Source: Torymus aiolomorphi (lineage: Eukaryota; Arthropoda; Insecta; Hymenoptera; Torymidae). From it: DNA of 64,000 bases. The notes beneath the pieces are model-generated. The model ran no database searches, was not told where the DNA came from, and worked only from the letters and a program-made list of their open reading frames with translations. This document shows, piece by piece, positions 13,570-24,520 of the stretch. Numbering within the stretch: position 1 is the first letter of the stretch; each line of letters opens with the position of its first letter. The DNA lies in contig CM070873.1 in assembly GCA_036365515.1 (NCBI GenBank), positions 40,493,807 to 40,557,806 of the forward strand, written 5' to 3'. Made by a program: the position numbers and the translations under genes.

Positions 13570-13702
13570 CATTACGATACGGGTGGGGAAGGTGATTATT
13601 TACCGCAGGAGACATTTTTCGCACGAGCGAAGCGAGTGCGAAAAGTTCAATGCGGTAAAAATCACCTTACGCACCAGTGTCGTACCGTATTTTATACCAC
13701 GA
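13570..13702. repeat. Imperfect palindrome in the 3' flank of the first neprilysin-like gene
   Basis: The two halves are near reverse complements: AAGGTGATT...TACCGCA and TTTTTCGCAC on the left pair with GTGCGAAAA, TGCGGTAAAA and AATCACCTT on the right around the centre at GAGCGAAGCGAG. The strongest core is 13589-13668. It starts only 12 bases beyond the stop codon at 13714, so it should be part of the 3' UTR and could form a long hairpin in the mRNA. It is probably a MITE. Confidence 0.7.
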
Positions 13703-13713
13703 GAGCCGAATAA

Positions 13714-16700
13714 TCATATTAAAGTTATGATTTTGAGGTTAGAGTGGTGTAAAGAACATTTGTTATCAGGGTTCATTTGGCTGCCCTTGGGACAGTCATA
13801 CACTTCGGCGAAAGCCTTGACGTTGGGCAATGATCCCATCACGCGGAACTCCGACATTGTAAAGTTATCTACGAACTTTGCGTTGAAGTTCGGTAGTTCG
13901 GGCCTGCACAGCACCTGAAAACGACAAAAATTGTCAAAGATGCATGTACGACAAAAGTAAAGATCTATATAATTAAGTGCTTACATCCACAAATAGTTTG
14001 AAGAATTCCTTGTTATCTGCCGTCGACGGAGCGCCTTGCGCTTTGCTGCGATAAATCCTATGCGCTATTTCGAGGGCTGCGGTATCTCCAATGTTGTACG
14101 TGACCGGGGATAGGGTACCCTATGTCAATTTTACAAAATAATTTTAATTATCGAAAAAGAATCGTACGATTAGTGAAAAAATTGATCATTTGATTTTTAC
14201 TGGAATAGATGGCCGTGACCAATACGTTTCTAAATCGGTAGTCTGAGTTACGAAGCAGTTCATTTTGTCCCAGAACTTGTTCCTCGTTTCGTCTGAGTAC
14301 AATCTCGCAATATGCGGGGTAGCGTAAATATCGACCGAGTCTGGTATGTAAGATGATAAAATTAGTGAATCGATGGGGGAGGAGGAATACGAGAGAAATG
14401 TAATGATCGTACCTGCTTCGTCAAATCCTCTCATGATACTCCTGGCGAATGTGAAGCCCAAAATACCGTATTTTTTGGCGCTTGATACAAGATGAATGAT
14501 AAATATTTATTTGATTCTTCTGTTAAGACGATTTTTATTGAAAAATACTTACTTAGAATAATTCGGGTCGAACAAAGGTTGCGTCAAGTGTTCAATTCTG
14601 ATATCTACGATATATAGTAACATCAATTAATTTCAAATACATAATGACAATGTGTATAAATAGATGTCAAGATAAATATTTACATGCTTCATTCGTAAAG
14701 AAACTATAGGTGAAAGTAGCATCAAGGAAGTTACTGATTTTCATGAAATAATCATTCCTGCAATACAACAAATTCATGTTTGAGTGACAGATTTTCATTT
14801 TTTATATAATCAGTAATTACCCCCCAATATTTCTTACTCTCTATTTACGAAGGTATTTGCCTGAACCCTCTCCAATTCTTTTATTTTAGAGAACCGTCGG
14901 ATCGCTAAAATATTTTCAAAGTAATTGTTTCCAATAGTCAACTGAAAATTATATTCTTTATTAAATAAACGCGATAAAAGTGTAAACAAAAAATATTTTA
15001 AAAAATCCTACCAAGCTGTTGGAATTGTAAAATTCAAGAAGTTTCACTTCATTTTTTGAATCTTCTGAAATACCTAATATAAACTTCATGTTTAAAACTT
15101 TACGCTCGGCTGCAACTTTTTCATTTTCTGTTAGTAAAGTAGATTCTTTTATGGTTGCCAATGTAGCTTGCTTCACGTCATTTAAAATTTGATTTGCCTA
15201 TAATATAAAATGAGCATAAAAAAGTTAACGTAGTTTATTTTTAAAATATTTTTCAACTTACGGAAGTTTCTATGTCAGGAGTAATGTAATGTTTTGCATA
15301 CTGATAAGTTATAATAGGCTCGAAAAATGGTTCAGATGTGCATGCAGTATGTCTACATTTGTACCATAAATAAATAAATAAATGCAATACCATAAGATTA
15401 TAAGTATTTACTTAAATACCTTTACCTCGACTTTTCAACTGCTGGATTTTGTAAAACATCTTCAATGCCAAAATACAAATTTCTTACCTCGTCACTCGTG
15501 TATGGTAAAAATTCGAGAATGAATTTCCAATGAATGTAGTTTACTATAAATAGAAAATTTGTTTTCTTCTATTCTGAATGAGTCAAAATTACATATTGAA
15601 AATTGTACCCACCAATTGTATGCAAAGGCGTTTCTTCCAGTAAACGAATAAGTTTAGGGTAGTATTGAGGAGTTGTAACGTCAATCACAGTATCCTCGTT
15701 TACTAACTCTGTAGATCCTGAATACATACTATTTATAATACTTGTCCAATTTAACTGCTCAATAAAAAAATTAATAAGAAATTTTAAATAATAAACATTT
15801 TTAAATAAACAAATTCTTCCTCACGACTACATTATTGTTCTTTGTATTTTCATCAATTATTTCTTGGAATTGTTTTAATACCGTTGGTCTGTAGAGACTT
15901 AGATCGTGTTTTGGAGACAGTATCTACAATAATTATACCGTTAATAAAATCATTATTTGTCTTATAAATGATAGATTAAATACCTACTTCTGATAGTTCT
16001 GTTTCAAACGAAACTATTTGATTAGCTCGTAACTTCAATTCTTCTTCCGTACTACTAGACTCACTAATGTCATAAAAAATTTCCGCTATTCTCACAATAA
16101 AATTCACGTATCTATCACATGCGTTGCTTGCTATATTAGTCTCCTCATGCTTAATTAACATAGTTGTTGGCTGACGTATCTGTAGTAAAAAAGATTTTTC
16201 TATTTTATTTTAAATCAACCAAGTAGATATTTAACGAGAATTTATATGTGAATTAATTTTTTTACTTCAATTTTATTTTTCTTCAAATATACATCGTCAT
16301 GAGTTGAAATGTGATACAAAGGGAAAACGTTGATTTTACCGTAAAACGAGAGAATACTTTGCCAGTCGATCACATTATTATCGTTTCTAGAATCTATAAA
16401 TATCGGCCATCCGCCAAAACTGTGTAATATTGATTTAATTGGGTCGAGACCTTGTGAATTGATATTTTCTAAAACAAACGAGAAATTTAAATAGTACACT
16501 AATATTAAAATTTATATACGGGGTTATTGGAAATGAGTTTTACCAATATTAGAACACGAGTCATAAAAAATTTTCATCATTTTTAACGGTTGAATGTCTT
16601 CTTGATTAATTTCTGCTTCCATTAAATCTAAAAATGGTTTATGATATTTTTAAATACGAAAAATTATATCTACGATTTTGTAATAAAGACTATATATTCT

Positions 16701-17148
16701 CGTAACATATGTTATGAAATGTATCAACAAAATTCTTTAGAAACTTACGTTTCAGATTGTTGACTACATTGTTTCGTGCTTGGGACATTAACGACTTAAA
16801 ATCTGTATTATTTGAGTGATTTGAACAGGCGTACTCATGAAAGTTTTCACACGGCCCGACTGTCGCAGCTATGATAAACAGTTTTCAAAAATTATATGAT
16901 TTTGTTTACTATTTTCGTTTCAATTATATAAGAACAAAAATAATTACCTGCAGCGCTTTTAAAATTTTCGGTTGTAACCGGCGATGCACTTGCACCATAA
17001 AAGAGAACTAAAATACTAAAATTGAAAAGAAATATTAATTTTATGTCACTCTCTTATAAATAATACTATTATAGTACGTATTCAGAATAAAAATTTAATT
17101 AATAAATTAGTCTCACCTTATAAACCAATACGTTCTATCGACCTTCAT
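13714..17148 (-). CDS. Secreted neprilysin-like protein A (M13 family), catalytically inactive
   Basis: Eighteen exons (17148-17117, 17015-16948, 16868-16749, 16627-16544, 16468-16266, 16179-15988, 15923-15825, 15754-15613, 15543-15426, 15352-15262, 15197-15012, 14941-14838, 14757-14684, 14604-14553, 14480-14413, 14340-14201, 14119-13985, 13914-13714) join in frame to 702 residues, normal for M13. A signal peptide (MKVDRTYWF, then SILVLFYGASASP) replaces the type II membrane anchor of classical neprilysin. M13 landmarks include GPCENFHEYAC, LNWTSIINSMY, GNNYFENIL, YGILGF, FRVMGSLPN and C-terminal MNPDNKC. The zinc site HExxH is RSIMR (about 535-539), ENxAD is YNIGD (about 599-603), and the His before FR near the C terminus is Phe, so no zinc-dependent peptidase activity is expected. 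It is a tandem paralogue of the gene at 18293-23351. A venom or decoy role is inference only. Confidence 0.9.
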
Positions 17149-18292
17149 ATTGTTAGAATGATATATAATAGTCTACACAATATGTTTCAGTTATCAATCG
17201 CCAACTAATTGAATACGACCAGATTCGCCGTTTTATATAGAGACCTTTGCTATTTTGTTAGTGATCGTGACGACTCTTTGTTTTTATGCATATTTCATGA
17301 GCTTCAGACACTAAACCAACTGAATTCATGATAAAATACAACAATCAACTGCTCTACAAAGTAAATATTAGACGAGCAAAATTAACACTGAAATAGCAAT
17401 TTTCTTTATAAAATTGGACGAATCGAAATTACTTGAAAATCACATATTTAGCGTTCCGTACGGAAATAAATAATAAATGTAATAAAATTTATGAAATTGT
17501 ATGAAAATGTAAGAAAATGTATAAAACTGTATAAAAGGATTGGTTTTCGGACATTGTTTTTACGGTTTTATACACTTTCTTACATTTTCTTACATTTATA
17601 TACGTTTCCTTACAAATATGACTAATTTTTCCAAATGGGTAAAAGTAAGAAAATGTATAAAAATGTAAAATATTACATATTCTTACGTTTATATACATTT
17701 TTATACACTTTTAAGCAGTTTTGTACATTTTTATGTTTTCTTATTTTCTTACATTTCATTAAAATCTGTACATAAAAAAATTTTCTGGTAAAAAATTTTA
17801 ATTTTTTAAATGTATAAAAATGTGTACAAATGTATAAAAGTGTATATAACTGTATAAATCATTCGTACAAAATGTCCGAAAAGTTATCAGCGAAAACCAA
17901 TGGTTTTATACAGTTTTATACAGTTTCTTACAGTTTTGTACAATTTCTTACGGTTTTCTATATTTACTCACATTTCTTTTTTCCATTCGGGGTATTCATG
18001 GAATTTAATCGTGGCGCAAGAAAAAAATAAATATTACGTGACCATTCTAGGATTTATATAGTTATTTAATAAACAAACATAATACTACATTATCACATAA
18101 CGTTCAATCTTTAATATAGTTTAATCACGTCCAATGAAAGATGCAAACAAATATTTCAGGAATAGAACACAGTAAACTTTGTGAGCAAAGTGTACAGCTA
18201 TTAATAATAAAATACACATTTCGGGAATTCTCATATCATAACTGCCGTATTACGTCATATAAAAAAAAAAGGAAAGACGGCTACAAATTGAA
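17149..18292. other. Intergenic region between the two neprilysin-like genes
   Basis: Contains the presumed promoter of gene A just above 17148 (a TATATA-like stretch lies near 17232-17238) and the repetitive element at 17449-17995. No protein-coding exon was found. The remainder, about 18000-18292, should be 3' UTR or flank of gene B. Confidence 0.5.
17449..17995. mobile_element. AT-rich foldback element built of degenerate TGTATAAAA units
   Basis: Between CCGTACGGAAAT on the left and TTTTTTCCATTCGGGG on the right, almost the whole stretch is degenerate TGTATAAAA/TTTTATACA units in opposite orientations. The motif TGTCCGAAAA occurs inside in both orientations (about 17545 and 17871), which makes the two halves complementary. 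A similar composition, the same TGTCCGAAAA motif and a TTTTTTTCCATACGGG end recur at about 45780-46050. No open frame. Exact ends are uncertain. Confidence 0.55.
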
Positions 18293-21200
18293 TTAATTCC
18301 AAAAGTTACACTTCGACTCGGGATTCATGCGCGCACCGTGCGAGCAGGCGAACGTCTTGGCAAACTCGTTGGTGTTGGATAAGGATCCGATGACGCGGAA
18401 CCGAGGCAAAGTGCGCAGGCCCAGATTAAAGCGGCTCAGGTAAAAGTCCTCGAGTTCCGGTCGGCACAGCAGCTGCGATAAAAAAGAGATAAAGAGGAAT
18501 TTTCATGTATTGAATGGATATTGAATTTTCATGTATTGAATGGATATTAATTTAATGAATGAAATGGTCCAGCTGTCCACCAGGTGCGTATGGATAGAAA
18601 AAACACACAAAATTAAGTTTAGCCGACGTTTCGGGCATCGGAATATGCCCCTCTTCAAAGGCTACATCTTTAAAATTATTCTAGGCAGTCTGATTTCTGC
18701 TAGTCAACAGAGGATCCTCTGCATCCTCGGACATATTCAGGTGCCCGAATCGTCGGCTAAACTTAATTTGGTGTGGTTTTTTTATCCATACGTACCTGGT
18801 GGACAGGTGGACCATTCCGTTCATTAAATTAAAAAATTATGCACTTTCGCTGTCATTCATCTCCTCATTAGTCAGTCTGTATATATTTATCTTACATTGG
18901 CGAAAGAGACGAAAAAGTCCTCGTCGTCCTCGATGGATGAGACGCCCTGCTTCCTCGATCTCTCGCGGTAAGTTTGGAAGGCTATCTGGACCGAGGCGGT
19001 GTCCGCCATGTTACCGATAGACGATCTCTCGCCGTCAACCTGTACAATTGGGTTCAGCGTAAATGGGTTTAATAATACCGGAATATTGCAGGTGTGCTGA
19101 TGTTACTTACGTAGATATGTTTTCCAGGATTCACAGGATCGGGAATGTAATAGTTATCGAACTGATTAATGAAGCATTCCATTTTGTCCCAATATTTTAG
19201 CTTCGTTTCCTCGGAATACAAATGCCTTCGTGGTTTGGTACTTCCAATAGAATCTACCAACGTTTTATATAATAATTTGTTTTTCGAAATCAAAAGATGT
19301 AGGATGATAAATGCATTGTTACGTACCTGCATCGTTAAAGGCGTGCATGATTTCATAAGCAAGTGTAAAACCCAAAATTCCATATTTCTTGAATCTTAAA
19401 ATTTAATACAATTTTCGGTTCATTTCTAAATGCCAGTGAGTTTTCTTGGATTATGATGATGACAATGATGATGCGCAATCATTATGATACAATACAAAAT
19501 GAATTAATGTCATAAAGAAAGCTGAAATGATTATATAGGGGTGCTGAAAAATGACGCTAAGTCTACTTACTCTGGAAAATCTGCATCGAATAATGGAGCA
19601 ATAAGATTTTCAATTTTTATCACTAAAAAATAAATATATTTGTAGAAGAATAACGTATGAAAAGTTGCATGTAATGCATTATAATTTTTTTCTTTTTTTT
19701 TTATGGACTTAAAAATATAATTGTTTCTTACGAACGCGATTTTCGAAGAAATCGTATGCAGATCCAATACTGCTTATAGTAGTGATTCTCATAAACTTAT
19801 CATTTTCACTAAAAGACAAGTGACTGATTAATGTTTCGTAAAAAAAACTTCATTTAGAAATAATTAAAAAATAGAGTACTCACATCAAATTAAACTCATT
19901 TCCTTTTACTATTTCAAATTCCTTCATTTTGTAAAACTTTCGTAAAGTTAATACATTATTAAAGTAATTTCCTGAGATTGATAACTGAAACATACAATGT
20001 TTGTCAAAAATGCAAAATATTTAATAGAAAAATGTGATCAATCCAAATATATAATTGATTAAATTACCTGTTTATAATAACGGTTTAGTACTGAAAGGTT
20101 TTTCAATGGTTCTGGAATGCCTAGGACAAAATTCATACTTAAAACTTTTTGTTCTGCCATGCTTTTTTCGTCTTCGTTTAGTAAAAATGATCTCTTTATC
20201 GCTCTTATCGTTACTTGCTTTATATCATTTAATACGCGTTGTACCTTTCGATAAAAACAGTAATGTTGAATAAAGTTTTTATATTGGACTACGCGAATAT
20301 GGCTATACTTTGTAAAATATTAGAATGAAAAACTTGACAAGTACACGGAAAAAAATAATTAGTTAGTTCTATATTTCCTACAGTTTATTTGACTATAAAG
20401 TAGCAAGTTCGTTTTTCTTTCAAAAATATTGGCAGAATATCCATTTTGAAATGTAGAATCTTCATTTTTTAAAAGTAGAATTTTCATTTTTGGAAAGATG
20501 GAATTATTACTTCACTTATATTTAATTGATTTTACTGTTTTATTTTTTCCGTGTATAATTTTATATTATTGATTTGTAATAAAAATATTGAATAATTCTA
20601 CTTATTATTTTAAAATACTACCACTGACATTAAACTTTAACAACGAGCTTTTGATCGAATATCAGCATTTAATGAAAAAAAAAGGGAAAAAAACTATCAA
20701 ATCAATATAATCAAGTAAATTACTTACATATTTTTCTGTTTTTGACGAAATATATTTCTGTGAGAATGTGTAGGAAAGTGCATGATCTAATGCTGGTTCG
20801 AATCCACAAAATCGCCACCTTAAACAATTATGTAATTCTATTAAGATCCGAAATTTTCCATAGCAATACTTAATTTAAAATTAATACCTTGGAATACTTT
20901 TTGAAGAATCGTACATAAAATTTTTCATCTCAGAATACAAACTTCTCAGTTCGCTACTTGTGTGTGGCAGAAATTTATGTACAAAGCGCCAATGAATATA
21001 GTTCACTTGACAAATAAAAAGTATAAAATGTGTACAGGTTTTAGTATTTCTATATTATTTAGTCTTCAAATCATAATTCCTCACCTACTGTTTGCGACGG
21101 AGTTTTCTGGAGTAATTGTATAAGTCGCGGAAAGTAACTCAAGGTGGATATGTCGACATTGTCTTCAATACTGACTAATGTCGTTGAATACATGCCGTTT

Positions 21201-23351
21201 ATAATCTTTATCCAATTTAACTGAATTTATAAATGAAAGTATGCGATATAATATTTTGTACACTTGAAGAAAATTGAACGGAACAAGAATAATTTTCTTA
21301 CTGTTTTGTTTTTGTTCTTTATTAGTTGATTGGTTACGTTTTGGAATTTCGTCAAAGGTGTCGGACGATAAAAATCCAATCTCTCGTTTCCCTCTAGTAT
21401 CTAAAAATGTGATACTCTTATATTACTGTCGCTCGATACCCTTATCGTCTGCTCAAATGATTACCACTACTCTTAACATTATTTTAACAATACTTTTGAC
21501 AATTCGGCCTCGAACGAGGCTATTTGCTTAGCCCCGGCAGCCACTTCCTCCTCGGTGACGCTGGACTCGCTCGTATTTGCGACCAGCAGCGCTATAGATT
21601 TTATGTAATCCACGTAATTGTGAAAGGTCTTCGGCTTGAATAGCAAGGGCTCACGAACTATCGTCTTGGGTTGGCGTAACTGACGAAGAAGAAGAAAAAA
21701 AAACGATCGTAAGTACATATGAATTATGAGATATGAACTGAGATATTTTTAGCTAACGAGTTGGGCGCGATGAAAATTGATGGATGTCAAGTTGATCAAC
21801 CCCGATACAGTCAGCGAGATCCATTGAGTCAATAAGCCAAGCGATTGGAAAATCAATTGTTCCCACTCGATTCGATCAGCATTTAAACTGACTTAATTAC
21901 TTAAGTACTATGTAGTAGGCTGATGAGAGGGAAAATACTGAAGTCGCTCTTTAATTGCCACGTAACGCGGATATTTAACAGTGACTCTGTGCCAGTAAAA
22001 AACTATTAGAAATCAATTTTTTAAATTGGTAATTTAAATGTACAAGCACCAACCAAATAATTATTATATCTTGACTATTCAAAAAATTACTTACTCAATG
22101 TAATTCAAAAATTTTTACAATATCTGATATTAGACTGCAAAATCCCTTAATTATAGAATAATTTAATTTGCAACCTAGATGCATATCACATGGAATTATG
22201 CACAACGAATAAAACTCATTACCATTATCGTATGAGTGCGCCTAAGGGCATCGCTGTTCACCGACACCTCGTACAGCGGGCAGACATTGACCTTGCAGTA
22301 GAAGGTGTGCAGGTCCTGCCAGTTGTCTTGATCGGTTTCCGGCTGCTCGCCGAGGACGGGCCAGCCGCGCAGCTCCTTCAGCACCGATCGAATCGGCGCG
22401 ATGCCCTGCGCGTCTATACGCTCTAAAAGTAGGCATAACGTTGAGTATACCCACTTCGCACGTTAACGGTACACGTTTAAGAATCATCGCTCGTATATGT
22501 ATATATATGTATGTGTACCAGTGCCCATGCACGAGGCGTAGAAAGCGCGCGCGATGCCGATCGGCGAGCCGTCCGCCGCTGCCTCGTCGACGCTGCTGTC
22601 TTCGAGAATGCCTAAAAATAATACCCGTAATTAATCTCTCGATAATCCGCTACTATACCAGACACAGAGGGAGAGGGAATTTTCCCACTTGCCTTTGAGT
22701 TTCGCCACGACGCTGTCTTGCGCCTCGGCGACTAGGGACTTGAAATCCGACACCGAGCCGTCCGGACCCCTGTACTGGCTCTCGCACGTGTACGTGTAAA
22801 AGTCCTCGCACGGGTTCATGTCCCTGTCTGAAAGTTCTCTTTTAATATATAAGGAGCGTTAAGTGCGCGCGAGAATTTTCGATTGGTGGCACGCGCGGTA
22901 TCGATGTATAACGCGTACGTGAGAAATTTGGCACGGGCTCGTGAAATTCGCAAGCGCGCATGTAGAAGCTTTTATAAGACACAATGAATCCCTCCCGATA
23001 CTAAACAATTATCTATTTACAAGCCGATACAAGTGCGAAGATCGCGCGCGCGCCGACGCGGCGTCCGCCAAAAAGTGTACACCGAGCTTTTATAAACGGT
23101 GCGTCTTGTATAGCGCTGTCTTGTTGTTGAAAATTAAAGATCATTAAAAAGCAATTATTCATCGATTTCTCATCGATTTCGATTGTGTAAAAATAAGATT
23201 AATCTACTTAAAAAAAGCGAGTTTAAACTATAAAAGTTCATCACTGCAAAAACTTACTCTCGACGAAAGCACCGTAGTCCATCGCCGCCAGGACGCAGAG
23301 CTGCATGGCCAGGACGACAGCCGCGCCAAGGGCGAGCCTCGCCGGGGACAT
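18293..23351 (-). CDS. Secreted neprilysin-like protein B (M13 family), catalytically inactive
   Basis: Seventeen exons (23351-23258, 22827-22693, 22611-22519, 22422-22223, 21679-21494, 21400-21302, 21220-21085, 21005-20888, 20818-20728, 20244-20068, 19984-19884, 19808-19732, 19622-19571, 19394-19327, 19253-19111, 19039-18896, 18472-18293) join in frame to 697 residues. Start chosen at the ATG giving a signal peptide ([19 protein letters not shown]). M13 landmarks: [54 protein letters not shown]. HExxH is YEIMH (about 533-537), ENxAD is GNMAD, and the C-terminal active-site His is Arg; the Glu and second His of HExxH survive, unlike in protein A. Introns match gene A in position, so the pair arose by duplication. 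The second intron uses a GC donor (AAAG|GCAAGT). Confidence 0.9.
18547..18832. mobile_element. MITE with inverted repeats of about 100 bp, inside the last intron of neprilysin-like gene B
   Basis: The left end (TTAATTTAATGAATGAAATG) and right end are imperfect reverse complements for roughly 100 bases, including GTCCACCAGGTGCGTATGG and AAATTAAGTTTAGCCGAC on the left arm and their complements on the right. The insert is about 286 bases, AT-rich at the ends, and has no transposase. It lies wholly between the exons at 18896 and 18472, so it should not affect the protein. Confidence 0.75.
20342..20555. mobile_element. Small MITE with TACACGGAAAAAA ends in an intron of neprilysin-like gene B
   Basis: Starts TACACGGAAAAAAATAA and ends TTATTTTTTCCGTGTA, about 16 bases of inverted repeat around a 180-base AT-rich core with inverted ATTTTCATTTTT-type segments. 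It lies between exons at 20728 and 20244. No coding capacity. Confidence 0.65.
22612..22692 (-). other. Probable GC-AG intron of neprilysin-like gene B
   Basis: The exon ending at 22693 is followed by GCAAGT, and the next exon starts at 22611 after TTTTAG. Using the GC donor keeps the frame and places the junction exactly where gene A has its AAAC|GTAAG donor (after 16749). The next available GT would shift the frame. GC donors with an otherwise strong AG|GCAAGT context are a known minor class. Confidence 0.7.
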
Positions 23352-24520
23352 CGCCGCCACCGACCTCGCGGCACTGCTGCAGCACTGCTCCCGCCGCCGT
23401 CGTCGGTACATCGCCGCGCACTGCACCGCGCGAACAACGCCGCGCGCCGCGAGCGATTCTATTAATATAATGCGATACATTTTTCGCGGCGCGATCCCTC
23501 GTCGTGTACAACAATGAGGCAGGCGCGCCAACGCCGCGCGCAACCTATATGCCGCCAAGAATATTGGCCGAGCGCGAGATTCGATATCGTCCTTGTAGCG
23601 AGGCGGCCAAGACGAGTGTGTTAGTGTACCTATGTGTGCGCGCATGTGTCTGGTAGATTCGCGATCATCGCTGATTGGCGAATTTCAGTGAAAACGAAGC
23701 TAATATCTTTTTTTGATATTGTATTATAAGGCAAATGGTTAGACGGGGTGGAACATTTTTTCATTATACCATATAGGGTGTATCGGTACCGCTGAGAACT
23801 TTGGACGATCACGCAAGGAAAAAAAAGGCCAATTTGGTTTTCGAAAGTATAACCGTGGACTTTCGAGAACCGAGGTGCGTCGAACCCGCGATGCTTCTAA
23901 GGAGAGCTTCGGTGCACCGCGGGTCATTGCACTTGGACGCGAGCACCGGGAGGAAGAGACAGGACGCGGCATAGAAGATGCGCGCGACCGCGCGCTCTCG
24001 TTACTAACGTTATTTGCACGAGTTGTAAACCGGTCTCCACCGTGCGCCGAAACGATTTTTTTAAATTAACGGAACGCGCGATCATATCGGTCACATATAA
24101 AAGCCGCGATACTTGGACTTTAGCGTGGCAATAATTGCGGAGTTGCGTAGTCAGCAGGAGCATCGATTGCTGTATACAGGTGCGCGTGAGTTGGCGTTGC
24201 TGTGCTAAATATTTTGTTTCATCGCGATTAACAGTTTTTTTTACGAATTTATTATTCTTCATTTTCAAATTATATAGATTGTTTCTTAACATGGCGAATG
24301 TAATCTTTAGATTTGAATAGAATAAAAGTATAAGTATTGAAAAATCTGTTAAAATTCATTTGGTGCTACTTTAAAAAAAAAATATTCTTTACTCCTGGTA
24401 GAAATATATAACGCAAAACAATTTATTATCACAAAGCTCATACCCAATAAGCCAATGAAGCAATAATTCAATTCGTTGTAATTACCATCCATTGCTCCCA
24501 CTTGATCAACAGCCGCAACC
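23352..24520. promoter_or_regulatory. Divergent intergenic region between neprilysin-like B and the unknown secreted protein
   Basis: About 1.2 kb between the minus-strand start at 23351 and the plus-strand start at 24521, so it should hold both promoters. It is CpG-rich from 23352 to about 24080, then AT-rich. An in-frame extension upstream of the B start (to 23645) is open but Arg/Ala-rich and lies before the signal peptide, so I treat it as 5' UTR. No core promoter element can be assigned with confidence. Confidence 0.4.

Noticed and set aside
17449..17995. CRISPR-like array of short repeats
   Set aside because: Units are degenerate, in both orientations and without distinct spacers; a foldback element explains them better.
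23352..23645. Upstream in-frame extension of neprilysin-like gene B
   Set aside because: It would put about 98 Arg/Ala-rich residues ahead of a clear signal peptide; start at 23351 is more sensible.
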